A stretch of DNA of 64,000 nucleotides from Dipteris shenzhenensis (taxonomy: Eukaryota > Polypodiophyta > Polypodiopsida > Gleicheniales): assembly GCA_047967505.1 (NCBI GenBank), contig CM106538.1; one strand, written 5' to 3'. A program made the position numbers and the translations under genes. Position 1 is the stretch's first letter; every line of letters starts with the position of its first letter. Below the pieces are notes generated by a model. It was given only the letters and a program-made list of their open reading frames with translations, searched no databases and was not told the DNA's origin. This document shows, piece after piece, positions 1 to 11,289 of this stretch.

Positions 1-1212
1 TCTGGAGTATGAGGGGATGTGAGCTCCCTCTTAATCCCACATGTATTATAGAAATGCTGAAAGACATGAGAGAGATACTCTCCACCATTGTCAGTTCGTA
101 GGCATTTAAGCATTCTACCTGACTGATTCTCAACCAAGGCCAACCATTTTTGAAATACCTAGAATACATCACTCTTCCAAGCTATAGCATAAGCCCACAC
201 TTTCCTAGTTGCATCATCAATGAATGTCACATAGTATTCAGCCCCGCCTAATGACCGTGTAGGCATGGGACCACATACATCTAAATGCACCAAATCAAGC
301 TTTTGAAACTCTTTCTTTCCCCTTTTTTAATGGGCTGATTTAGCCTGCTTCCCATAGAGATAGTGCTCACAAAATTCAAAATCAGAGAAACTCAAATGCG
401 GTACATAACCCAAATGGCATAAGAGTTTCATCCCATTTTGGCTCATATGGCCCAACCGGCAATGCCATAAAGAAGTGCTTCGCTGCTTGGTTATTTCAAC
501 AACATGATCAAACACCCCTGATACATGTAAGGGATACAAAGTCCCACACTTGGCACCCCTAGCCAAAAGCATAGAGCCCTTTTGAATTTTCCAACTGTGA
601 AAGCTAAAAGTGGTGTGAAAACCAGCATCATCTAGCTGACCCACTGAAATAAGACTCTTGGTCAACTTAGGCACATGTCTCACATGTTTCAAAACAAATG
701 CAGACCCATTTGCAAAAGAAAACTTTGTCACCTGCTTCCACTATGTCACATGCATAGTCATTTCCAAGATGCACACAACCTGTCTTTCCACTATCATAAG
801 TGGAGAACCATTCCCTATGGTGAGTAACATGGAATGAACCACCAGAATCCAAAATCCAATCCTAGGAATATGCATCATCTGAAGTGGTAAGCTGCAAATA
901 AACTAGACATGAAGAGAATGTCATTGTCACTATCATGTGTGACTGCATTGATCTCCTCAATCTTCACTTTTCCTTTGTCCTCCCTTGGACTCCCTTCTGA
1001 TTTGCACCCCAATTTGCATTCTTTTTCTTATCCTTTTGCTCTCTTTACAGCTTGTAGCAATAATTTTTCATATGGCCCTTCTTGCCACAGTGGTAACACT
1101 CAATGTTCTATGCCCTAGATTTGCTACGAGACTTCCCTCTTTCTTAGTACTTCCCCCTGAGCTGTGATCTACCCCTCTGCACATTTAAGGCAGCATCCTG
1201 CTTGTTGTTGTC
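1..1212 (-). pseudogene. Ty1/copia gag-protease-integrase fragment (copy A)
   Basis: Read on the minus strand, this piece runs from the gag zinc knuckle through protease and the GAG-pre-integrase domain into the integrase core, and leaves the window at base 1. The CCHC knuckle (C-x2-C-x4-H-x4-C) lies at 1048-1098. The protease motif WILDSGGS is at about 836-860 and its catalytic D-S-G looks intact. The pre-integrase finger (327-731) has H and H, but the second Cys of its CxxC is Tyr. Integrase residues around LRTDNGGEYL sit near 60-130. In-frame stops and shifts separate the blocks, so no polyprotein is made. It resembles copy E at 32925-34906 (same VTxHREWF and GCVHLGNDxACD strings), so the two belong to one family. 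It has no LTR here and is fused to element B at 1213. Confidence 0.85.
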
Positions 1213-1231
1213 CATAGACTCGCAAGTGAAC

Positions 1232-1883
1232 TTACTTTTTCGGCCTAATGCCAAGTCGATGAAGATGCCTCTCCAGTGAGTCTCTTCCAAGAGCCTTCGT
1301 GAAGATGTCCGTAGCATTCTCTGTAGTCGGACAATACACCAAGTCAATCTCTCCATCCATTATGAGCTCGCGTACAAAGTGATATTGAATCTCGATGTGT
1401 TTTGTGCGAGCGTGGAACACAAGGTTTTTTTGCAATCGCCATGCAACTCTGATTGTCACATGATAACTGCGTAGGCTTATTCTACACTGCACCCGTGTCC
1501 CCTAAAATCCTCCTCAACCACACTGCCTCACAAGAAGCAAAACATGTTGATTTGTACTCAGCCTCGGTAGAAGAAAGAGCAATTGTGGGTTGCTTCTTGC
1601 TGACCCATGACACAAGTCCATATCCAAGCGAGAAACAGTAACCTGTCACTGATTTCCTGCTGTCCACGTCTCCTACCCAATCCGAGTGATAGAATCCGGT
1701 CAAGATGTTACCCTTGGTATAGGTGATGCCATAATCAAGTGTGCCTTTGATGTATTTCAGTACCTGCATCCCTACCCTCCAATGGTTCTCCCGGGGCTTA
1801 TTGGAAAACCTACTTAGTACACCAGTCGCAAAGCAGATGTCGGGCTACATGTTGCACAAGTAAATCAAGCTGCCCATGCATGA
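1232..1883 (-). pseudogene. Copia RNase H domain (element B)
   Basis: Two overlapping frames (1482-1769 and 1232-1492) encode the copia-type RNase H that degrades the RNA template during reverse transcription. Visible motifs are WVGDVDSRKSVTGY, SSTEAEYKS, VWLRRILGD and, near the end, TKHIEIQYHFVRE and ATDIFTKALGRD, then the stop at 1232. The family signature D-S-R-S-T-x-G-Y-F...E-A-E is largely kept. A frame change near 1485 breaks the chain, and HSDW stands where copy F has CDSDW, so the first catalytic carboxylate context is altered. The match to copy F at 47500-48025 is close at DNA level. Confidence 0.85.
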
Positions 1884-2263
1884 TCATGAAGAATAAAAGC
1901 ATAGTCCCCTCCCTCACCTTATCTTTCTTGCCTGCCTCTCCTCTCCATCCACCTATCATCACCCTGTGCCTCTTCAAGACACTTGGGTTCTTCAACACGG
2001 ATCACCTCAGTCATCAAAGCATAGTTGAGCAAGTGTTCCTATGCCCTTCTTTGCTTCTCTAATCTCTTGGACCGGTGGTGTTTGGATGGTTCCTCCTCAA
2101 TGGCTGGAGGCTCTTTGCTGTCCAAAAGCTGCTTTACCCACTTTGGAAATGGCCATTGCCATTGTGGTTCTGCAGGCTCTTCTTCCTCTTCTTTATCTTG
2201 AATCCTCCCAAGCACTGTTGGGGGAGTTCGGTTTGCTGTTGGTGGTTGTACCGGATGGATATC

Positions 2264-3299
2264 CTAGTCTTGGTTGTCTGGGAAGGAAGCATCCTCCTCT
2301 AATTGATGCGGCTGTTCTGAGAAGACCACATCGCGACTTACTATTACCTTCTTGGTAACAGGATTATAGAGATGGTAACCCTTCGCCTCTTCACTATAGC
2401 CCAAGAAAATACATTTCTGGCTCTTCGGTTCCCATTTGGTCCTGTTAGCATCAAGGACATGCACAAAACAGTCACATCCAAAAACTCTGAAATGTGCAGC
2501 GGAAGGTTTCTTACCACAAAAGGCCTACAGTGAAGTCATTCCATTCACAGCCTTCGTGTAGCTATGATTCAGAATGTCAACTACCGTGTTACATGCTTCA
2601 GCCCAGAAAGTCTTTAGCAAATCTTTCCCTTTCATGTTTCTACCACTTGATCTCGTGACTTTTGCAGTAACTTTTGAATTCACTTGATGTGAACTCTCCA
2701 CCTCTGTCTGATCTTAACTTCTTCACCTTCCTCCCGGTTTCTTTCTCGACCATTACATGCCATTCTTTGAACTTACTAAAAGCCTCATCTTTAGTCTTCA
2801 GGAAGTATATCCATATCCTTCTACTATAGTCGTCGATCAGCGTCATGAAGTAGTAGGAACCACCCAAAGCCTCCATCTCCATCTTTCCACAGAGGTCCAT
2901 GTGAACGAGCTCTAGAGAAGCCTTTGCCCTGCTGGCCTCTTTAGGAAAGGGCTGCCGATGCTACTTGCCCATCATGCAAGCTTCACATACATTGGGCAGA
3001 TCTGTAATTTCTGGTAGGTTTGCAATCATTCCACTTTTATGCATCTCCTTTAAAGAACTAAGCTTTAGATGACCAAACCTTTCATGCCATAGCTTAGTGT
3101 TGCTCACATCAGCTCGAGCACTGAAAGCTGAGAGTTCGTAGATGTTATTGTGCTGTGTACCTTTACCAATGAACTTCCCTTGAAGATCCAAAATCTGTGC
3201 GCCATTCTTATCGAAGTGAACTTTGAGGTTCCGATCCGTGATCGCAGAAACGGACAACAAGTTTCTCTTGATATCTGGTACATAAAGAACATCGGACAA
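2264..3299 (-). pseudogene. Copia pre-integrase and integrase (element B)
   Basis: The pre-integrase zinc domain (2961-3299) keeps the H-H-C-C pattern, seen in LWHERFGHLK and CEACMMGK. Integrase follows at 2640-2900 with the first Asp in MDLCGKME and the second in LRSDRGGEF. The reading then hits a stop after HEIKW and resumes at NMKGKDLLKTFWAEA, skipping the roughly 30 residues that normally hold the catalytic Glu. The C-terminal GKKP-type and FLGYS blocks (2264-2464) follow. In life this enzyme inserts the cDNA into the genome. Without the Glu segment it could not. Stops at about 2900-2960 also split the domain. Confidence 0.87.
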
Positions 3300-3510
3300 C
3301 TATTTTACAACTCCATCTGACTTGAGAGCAATCGTACCTTTTCCTTTTGCTGGACATTTTGCATCATTGCCGACTACTACCAGGATGTCATTCCCTACCG
3401 AATGTAGAGAGGTATACTAATCCTTTCGACTAGTCATGTGGCACGATGCACCACTGTCAATAATCCAAGGTTCTTCCGTAGGTACATGAACTGCCTCTGT
3501 GCAAATCTCC

Positions 3511-4381
3511 TCAATTGCTATAAACAGCTCTACTGGTACTGCCTGCGTGCTGTTGTTGGGACTCTTTCTTTACTCCGTTCTTCTCATCTGCAATCTTCTT
3601 CCGGCACTCATTCTGCTTATGCCTTGCCTTGTTGTAATAGAAGCACTTGATCTTCTTCTTTCTCTTTTTATCATCAGAAGAAGATGGGTTGCCAGAGTCC
3701 TTACCCTTACCTTTCTTTGATCGAGCCGAGAAAGCCGAATCTTCTCCAGTCCTCATCTTTTGATGCATCTCCTCCTCCAGAAGCATCACGCTGAAATCCT
3801 CAAAGTTGAGGGGTGGATTTCTGTTCTGCATATTCAGCACTGTAACAAGACGTCGTACTTTGGTGGGAGAATCCGTATGCACCTTCGTGCTAGATTCTCA
3901 TTGGTGATGGTGATGCCAATCACAGTCATCTAATCGCACAGATTCTTCACCCTGGTGATGAACTTCTCTGCCGTTTCAAACTTAGTTTCTCATTCGCAAG
4001 TTGAGCCTCCAGATTCTGAATCCGCATCTGATTCATGGCCTCGTACTGATTTTTCAAGACCGTCCATGCCTCCTCCGCTGTGGTGACATGTTGAATTAAA
4101 GCCATGATAGAATCACTTACACTGTGGACAATAGAACACAGCGCATCTGCATTTCTTCTTGTCCATGCAAGAATCTCATCCGCACTTGGTACTATCTGTT
4201 GTGCTGCATTCGCTAGATTCAGTCTCGCAACTGGCTTCAGGTCCACCCCAGTAGTAGTATCCCAAAGCTCATATGTGCTGAAGATGGTCTTCATCTTGAA
4301 CTTCTAGAGTGGATAGTTAGTGCTGTCCAACTTTCCGCTTTCGCCGAACGATGGGATTCGCAGTCTTGCGAGTTGGGCCAT
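3511..4381 (-). pseudogene. Copia gag (element B)
   Basis: The gag start is the ATG at 4381 (MAQLARLRIPSFGESGKL), about 70 bases after the primer-binding site. An in-frame stop occurs near 4305, after which the chain continues at 3947-4294 with the retrotransposon-gag/UBN2-type capsid pattern (W-x-x-L-K-N-x-Y, IQNLEAQL) and then 3511-3882. The latter ends in a Lys/Ser-rich linker and a knuckle, KCFYYNKARHKQNECRKK, in which the second Cys of C-x2-C is changed (CFYYN for CFYCN). Gag would form the virus-like particle. This copy is broken by one stop and at least one frame change near 3900-3950. Confidence 0.82.
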
Positions 4382-4433
4382 CTCTCACAATTTGCTCACA
4401 AACAAAAACACACTACCAAATCTTCTTGCTAGA

Positions 4434-4451
4434 GCCCAAGCTCTAATATCA
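4434..4451 (-). other. Primer-binding site of copia element B
   Basis: On the minus strand the bases TGATATTAGAGCTTGGGC directly follow the LTR end CTTACA. They match the usual copia primer-binding site TGGTATCAGAGC (complementary to initiator tRNA-Met) with three changes. The position fixes the 5' end of the internal region. Confidence 0.7.
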
Positions 4452-4822
4452 TGTAAGAAAACAATACAACGTCTATGCTCAACAGATAATAGGATGTCAT
4501 ATGCAAGAGAGAAAAGCAAATAGTATGGAGAATAAAAAATTTGATTACTGTAAAATTGATACAATAGTTGGCGCTGCCTCCCAGCCATGTGCTCTTGTGT
4601 GAGAAGCTTCAATGGCGTGTTGGAAACAGTAGAGGACGGAGACTAGATGCTAAGGAATCAGGGTTGCTATAGCCAGTGATGATTATAGGCTTCACGGGCT
4701 TGCTCTTATATAGCCACCAGTCATAGTCGGTTAGACTCAATTGGGAGACCGACCCAGTCCGCCCAAACCAATTGACTGGAGGTCAGTCCCGAAATAGGCC
4801 ACTGACTACACAATAGAACCAT
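4452..4822 (-). repeat. Partial 5' LTR of copia element B
   Basis: Minus-strand sequence from 4822 down to 4452 aligns with the 3' part of the LTR at 48079-48730: the shared stretch contains CAGTGGCCTATTTCGGGACT, a TATA-like GGCTATATAAGAGC and GCTATAGCAACCCTGATTCC. The first approximately 350 bases of that LTR, including the TGTTAGATATC start, have no counterpart here, so this LTR is truncated or internally deleted at its 5' end. It ends in CTTACA next to the primer-binding site. It would have driven transcription of element B. Confidence 0.8.
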
Positions 4823-5449
4823 CCGTGCAATCTAATATTTAGCCACCATCAAGCCTCCCTCATTAATTAGTCCAGTTGATATGGCCATTTCAACTAGGCA
4901 CACTTTAAGCATGCTAAAAGAAGAAGCAAAATCTTCTCTAGCACACAAATTGAATTGTATGGCCTTTTGTAGATCTGGGAAACATGTTCTTGTACAAACT
5001 GTAAAACAATGAAAACCAGATCAGAACTATGAGTGTGTAATGAAATAGAGCATAAATTGTAATGGGGAGAGCCTTGCAGAGATCCTCTTACATCATAGAC
5101 GCAAGTGCAGCAATGGATCAGAAATTTTCTAATATCTCATATGTCACTTGATAGACTGGTAATTCTGGTGTACACAGGCAGAATGCAACAATATAGGAAT
5201 TGCCTATGCCATAACTGTTAGTTCCAAATGTCTTTAATAGCCTACATAGACAGAATGCAACAATACAGGAATTGCCTATGCCATAATTGTTAGTTCCAAA
5301 TGTCTTTAATAATCCCAAAAAGATACTTCCTTGCAACTTGAACCTGGTCTCTAGGAGCAGCCATTGAATGTAAACACCAAAACAAGCTAAGCGTTTATGG
5401 GAACCACTTGTTGCTTGTTCAAGTGAAGTAGTGAAACAAACAACAATGA
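4823..5449. other. No gene seen; contains a 72-bp direct duplication
   Basis: No coding homology is visible. Between about 5173 and 5316 a roughly 72-bp unit (core GCCTATGCCATAA, TTAGTTCCAAATGTC) occurs twice in direct tandem with few differences. The only open frame here is produced by that repeat. Confidence 0.6.
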
Positions 5450-7884
5450 AGAAAACATGTCCTCTAGCTCTCGTGTGCGTGAGTTAATCCAATCGAATCT
5501 CGTAACAACAGCACAATACTATGTGCAAAAATTCAAAGCTTTGAAGCAATTGCATTCAAGAGATGACATGATTGTTGGACAGGTAGATGATTACTTCTTT
5601 GTAACAGAATTTCAAATTAGAGGAATCTAGTACGACCACAACTTGTTGTGGATCAAGGATGCTCTAGCCCTTACAAAATCATCGCCAATGGAAATTGCAA
5701 TTTTCATTGATAAGTTCATCACAACAGATATCACACAATTGGAACTACAAGAAAAGGACATTCAGGTGCACAAGCACCAAAAAACATGTCGTAGAACAAG
5801 AAAATGGTGCAGATTCGGCTTCCCAAGACCACCAATGCCTGAGACAATGGTTCTCTTTCCATTGCAGGATGAGGAGTAGCAGCAAGTGAACACCAAAGAT
5901 ATGAAGCACATTATGAATATGTTGGAAGAAACACAGATTGACAATATGGAGTATGACACATTTCTTAATCATTTAGGCATAACAGAAAACCAATACATCA
6001 TTGCCTTGTGGTCAAGGCTTACACAGCCCACTGTGTTTTTAAAAAGGTACCCAAAAGACATTTACACAAACAACTTCTACCCAAAACTGTCAAAGCTTTG
6101 GGGAGCAAACACGGACATACAATTCATTGTGAACCTCATGGAGCAGCAGCGTATTGCACATCATACATGGCAAAGCCAGACAAAGCAACAGTAGAGGCAG
6201 TGAAATAGGCAATAAATTAGTGTGTGAGAGACGGAGCACCAGCAAACAAAAGAGTAAGGAAAATGGGAAATGCAACATTAAACACACAACACATCAACGC
6301 ACAACAAGCTATATACCTATCCCTTTCATTGCCCCTGCATAGTAGCACAAGAGAGTTCATGTGCATAAACATCAGCAAACTAGAAGAGCGCACCCTCTTG
6401 CTAAAGTGAAGATGGCAACTAGAACAGATGGAACCCCAAAGTACAAACATACTTTTCGATGACATAGTGACAAAGTACAAGAATAGAAATGCAACATTGG
6501 AAGACATTTGCCTGGCACAATTTGCAAGCCAATACACATGCACTGCAGGCAAAGCAAAGAAAAGGAAAAGACTAAAGATAATAAGATTCAACAACCACTC
6601 AAAAGCAAAATACCCTAAAAACCACTTTAAAGAGATGTGCATACTATACCTGCCATTCCTCATGAGCGAGCACTCCATAAACACCGACACAGAAACATGG
6701 CATGAAAAATACGCAGCGAATGAGCAAAAAATAGAGAAAAACAAAGGTCGATATAAAAAAACAATACATCCAATTGAAGAACAGGAAGGATCCCATACTA
6801 AATCTTCATCATCGACAACTTCTGCAAGTTCATGGCACTAGTGAGGCCAATACGACCTCCAACTCGACATTCCCATGAACTCAAAAGAAAAGAAATTCAC
6901 AACAACACCTATGCAAACAATAGAACAAATGCCAAATAAAGAATACCAAAGGTTTTTTAGAAATCTGAATGACAAACAATGACTCATAATGGAGGACATA
7001 TTGCTAAAGAAAAGAAAGGATCCAGCAAAACCAATACATATTTTCCTTTCTAGGAACGCAGGAACCGGCAAAACATATGTGTTACTCTTGATTGTACAAG
7101 CACTCCTCTGACACTACTCGCATAGAGATACAAGGGATGCATCACAACAAGGAGCATTGCTTCTAGCATACACTGGCAAAGTGGCGAGAAACATTGGACG
7201 AAATACGATACACGCAGCTTTGCATTTGCTGTTGATCCTTGCTAACTACACGGGCCTAGCACCAGACAAGCTACGAACACTGTCCATACTATATGAAAGC
7301 CTGGAGCTGATAAGTAATCGGTGAAATTTCACTAGTGGGCCACGCCACGTTCATAGCTTTGCTGATATGCGAATGCGAGAAATAAAGCACAACCACGTTG
7401 AACCATTCAGTGGTGTTGATGTGCTACTGTGGAGCGACCTTTGCCAAGCTAGCCCAACTAAAGACACCTAGATCTTTAACAACAAAGACACAAGAACAAC
7501 CATCTCAACTAACTTCTGGAAAACACAAATCAACTACTATTAGTTGATGAACCATTGAGACAAAAAAACAGTCAATACTTAGACATCATCAACAAATTAA
7601 AAGTCGGCAACCACACTGACCGAGACATTGAAACACTCAACAAACTATACAATAGACAACCTTTGCAAAAGGAACACATTCCACACCTTTTCTACACAAA
7701 CGCTCTAAAAGACAAGCACAACGATGAGGTCTTCACGATACTACAAGGACAACCTCATATCATACAAGCAAGAGACCAAAGGAAGAAAAGTTGTAAAAGT
7801 TCAATCAAAATACCAGCAGACCCGAAAGGGAAGTTGTATATGATGTTGGGATCTTTCTTTTGGAGCTCCTTGAAGTGGGCCTAA
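5450..7884 (+). pseudogene. Helitron Rep/Pif1-type helicase relic
   Basis: A decayed Helitron transposase reads on the plus strand in at least five frame segments. The replication-initiator part is seen at 5590-5880: DDYFFVTEFQIRG, then YDHNLLWIKDA where the HUH motif is expected (first His replaced by Tyr), and CRFGFPRPPMPETM. The next block (5886-6194) has VFLKRYPKDIYTNNF, a typical Helitron string, continuing in another frame as HGAAAYCTSYMAKPDKA. The Pif1 helicase part shows Walker A NAGTGKT at 7055-7075, GKVARNIGRNTIHAAL near 7170-7215, the degraded Walker B region near 7300, SDLCQASP near 7440 and LPHLFYTNA-like text in 7555-7884. Rolling-circle transposition would need both halves. Many stops make this inactive. 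No TC or CTRR ends were located. Confidence 0.85.
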
Positions 7885-8399
7885 GACCATCATTGTTCCA
7901 TGGGCATATAGAGGGGATGTATTTGCCATTCAAGGGGTGCACTATGATAGTAGTGCCAAAATTGCTCCTTCTTCAAAAAGGGGATGCGCCAGTGGACTTA
8001 AAGACTTGCATCCATGTCGATGAGGTGAATAGGTGCATCTACAGCTAAGTTGTAGCTACCACATATGCACTTTGAGTTGGATTGCCTCCAGTCATTGAAG
8101 GATTGAGTGATAAAAGTAGTGAGGGGATGAACTTCCATTATTTCATACAGATGAAGGTGGGAGCCTTTGAGTTGGGCCTTCCAGTGATGCATGAGAGCAC
8201 TATCAGGTAAGTCCTGGAAGGACTAGAGGTCGGGTTGCCACTGTACATCTTCTGGCAGTGATGAAGGGGGTGCTAGAGGAACATCATTATCAACATTTGG
8301 CATGGGGTGGTCCTCCTCTGCATGCCCTACAGTTGAAAGGTTGATCGGCCTATCAACTAGATTTGCCTCGTCTAGTAGGTCAACAAGAGCATTAGATGA
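7885..8399. other. No recognisable gene
   Basis: Short open frames only, no domain recognised. The sequence directly follows the helicase relic and could be Helitron tail or captured DNA, but nothing shows it. Confidence 0.5.
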
Positions 8400-10620
8400 C
8401 AGGGACTAGGGAGGTCTTGTTTTGTGTGATGCTAGTGTTGGAGGCATTGGAGAAGTACACAAGTTGGTTTGTGCAGGGAAGGGGAGGTGACATAGGGTTA
8501 ACGGGTGGCTAAGGGGGGTGTGCGGGATTTGTGGGGGGTGTGGGATCGGGGCTAGGAATATCCATGGGTGGGAAGTTGGCATTGACGACTGAGATGGCTT
8601 CCTAATCATCCTCCTCGATGATATGCTACATGGATTTTATCAAAATTGCTCACCAAGGACTCGTGAGTCTTGGGGAGCTTGTAGCACCTTGTTGAACAAA
8701 ATGATGATGCCGAGGGGGCGGTAGGTCATGGAGTGATAGGCACCTAAATGGCTATGAGTTTGAATTACTGAAGTTTGGTCATATGTATGTATCCAGTCAA
8801 TGTTGTCATGTATGCTTTCAAGACTATAAACCCATGGGCTCAATTCTTCGAGCTTGGCTTCCTACCTCACGTCATCATTCTGTGGATAATTGGTGGACTC
8901 GGTGATTATTCGACACCATGCCTGGAAGTTTAAGAGAATGGGGTGAGCGGATAAGGTTTGAAGATCAGAGGGAAGATAGGCTGGTAGGCTAAAGCTCTAG
9001 TGAAAAGTAGGACATAGCAAGAATGCAGAGACAGGGATTTTGGTGAAGGATGGTCAGGAGTGTGTTGGGTGGGAGAGGGGTGGTGGGATGAATGTGTAAG
9101 ATAAGATTCTGTGCATGAAGTGCATCTGTAGGGTTAGGGGGATTGTGCATGGGGGATAGTGTGGAGGTGGCAAGCTGTGTGGAGACCTCCCTATACATGG
9201 TGAACTCCTGTTGCCCCTTGTCTCCCAGTGTGGACTCCTCAGGGCGTCTAGAGGTATGAAGCTACTCATTTTTAATCTACAAGGCGATGGTGAGGGTTCA
9301 CTCCTATGAGAGGAGGTCCCGAAGTGTCTGGATTTGTCAGTCATATCCATCCCTATGCCTTCCGTACATTGCCTTGGCTTGTGTCCGCCATTGCTCTTCT
9401 GTGGTTCTGAGGCTTGATTCTGCCTTGTCCAACTGGTCCATCATGGTTTGAACTAGGGATTTGTTGGCAGAGAGCTCATCCTTGAGCTTTGTAATAGTCA
9501 CCTCAAGGTCCTCGACCTTGGCCTTGTACTCCTCTTCTTTGTCAAGGGCGGTTTGCATGGTAACTTGTGCGACGATCATGAGTGTGTGGCTCTCACATGC
9601 CTTGACTTGAGCTTGCAGTAGAGAGGAGGATAGTTGGGAGGCGTGCTCTTGCCTCCGCTGCAAAATTGTGCATAGTACTTGAGCGAGTTGGGCCACGGCA
9701 TCCAGTAATTGGAGCTCCATAATGTCTGCCTTCGACAATTATTTGGCAAACATCTCAATGTAACCTTGAGGCACCCGATACTCAAGTGCACTGCAAAAGT
9801 GTAAGGCTTCTGTGAGACCTGCCCATGGAGAGGAAGAAGGGTCATTGACAAAAGAAGACGGTTCTTGGGCTTGCATGGGGGTGTGGCTATAGTCTGGGGG
9901 CCAGAGGAGGTGGGAAGAATTGATTCTGCCCTAGGGTGGCAACCAATATCTATTGCATCCTCCGCTTGAAACATATCCACATCAATGGGGGCCTGGGATT
10001 GTCGCCTCCCTTTGGATTGACGGTTTGAGGCCTCAAGATCTCTCTCTTGCCAAGAATTCCTACAATTGAAAATATTCATATTGCTCCCTCAGTTGACTGT
10101 TGAGTGGCTGTTGAGCAGGGTGGGTTGATGGGGTCACACCCAGATGAGGCTTGAGCCTTTTGAAGTCAGCCACCAATGTCTCTTCTTTCGTTGAAACTTC
10201 TCATGTGGCTTCTTTGTCAGCTAGCCCAAACCCAACTTGCGGCTACTATTCCAACAAGTGGTGGATGACAGGCATGTAAAGCATTGGGATTGCCCAGGAC
10301 ATTTCCACGTGTTTTTAGGTCCTCCCTCATCTAAGTGCACAAATAATCTATCCAGTTTGTGACTTGCGGCTCTGCCAGTTTGGGGAGGATGTTTGACACT
10401 ATAAACTAGTGGTGGTTTGTATGTTTGACCTGTCTCAATAGTTGGAGCACTCTTATCAATTTATCCAGTCCTCGCACTATGAGCTTTGAGAAGTTGATGC
10501 GGCCCTTTCTTTTCTTTCTGTCGTAGTTGTAGATTTTGATGAGGGGCTTGTCCAGCTTCTTCTTGTGCATATACTTTTTCACAACCACTGGTAGGCTTAA
10601 GGCTGCATGCACTACATCCA
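8400..10620 (-). pseudogene. Decayed coding sequence of unknown family with a coiled coil
   Basis: Minus-strand frames succeed one another: 10406-10621 (basic, with KPLIKIYNYDRKKRKGRINF and LRQVKHTNHH), 9576-10079, 9337-9738 and 8406-8609 (Pro-rich). The best preserved, 9337-9738 (134 codons), is a heptad-like Leu/Ala/Glu coiled coil (for example AQVTMQTALDKEEEYKAKVE). I do not recognise the family. The order basic domain, Pro-rich linker, coiled coil, and the position downstream (in minus-strand direction) of copia piece D suggest an accessory or captured ORF of a mobile element, but that is inference. A second coiled-coil ORF cluster lies at 53607-55353, with no clear sequence identity. Confidence 0.4.
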
Positions 10621-11289
10621 CATCAAGGTGGTGGAAGTGGGGGGTCCCTATTGCATCTCAGAGTATGCAGGCATGCGAATTGGAATTGTAAGTGCTGATG
10701 AGCTCTCCAAGCAGCTTCATATTAAGGTGGCAGACCAGTGGCTTTAGACCTATCATTACCAAGGATGCTTGCACCTCTGGATCCTTCAACACTTGGTATG
10801 CGGACACGTTGTGGTAATAAAGGGTATAATCGTTGTGGTAATAGAGGGTATAATCTTGGCCCTCATAAATATATTTGGAGTGAATGGTGCAATTGTTGAG
10901 TTGCTAGAGCGTGGCTTTGCCGAGTGGAGAGTGTGCCAATGTCTTGATGACCTTGCATTCTCGCTCTGCTAGAGTTGGCATGCGCTTCTTGGATGGTCAA
11001 GAAGGTGGGATGGAAGCCATTACTATTGGCTCTTGAGAGGCCTACTGAGTACTCATCTCCTCCTTGGTTTGTAATTCGGTTGTAGGTACGTCGAAAGGCA
11101 TCCTGATAGATCCTAAGGGAGTGCTCTGGGACTCAGATGAGCCGATGGGCAATGGATTGGTAGGTGTTGGATTGGGGGGGTGGAGGCCAAGTTCCCTTTA
11201 GAATTCTAAGAATTCTTTTTTAGGATCCATTGGGAAGGAGGACATGTGCATAATGAATGAATCTATGGTGGAGGAAGAGGCATAGGAAA
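10621..11289. other. No recognisable gene
   Basis: Broken minus-strand reading continues here from the unknown coding sequence, with many stops. A short direct repeat near 10801-10860 (GTGGTAATA.AGGGTATAAT twice) is present. No domain recognised. Confidence 0.45.

Larger units (their letters stand above)
1213..4451 (-). mobile_element. Ty1/copia element B, internally deleted
   Basis: This is the internal part of a copia retrotransposon in the order gag, pre-integrase, integrase, linker, RNase H, reading leftward from a primer-binding site at 4451. Three defects stand out. Reverse transcriptase is missing: the pre-RT linker (about 1900-2000) jumps straight to the string LIYLCN at about 1883, which in copy F (47054-48025) lies well past the YVDD box. 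The integrase segment carrying the catalytic Glu (the TPQQNGxAERKN region) is also missing, at about 2635-2645. The 3' LTR and polypurine tract are absent, because the sequence switches to copy A at 1213. Its RNase H is close to that of copy F, placing both in one family. Non-autonomous by sequence. Confidence 0.88.
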
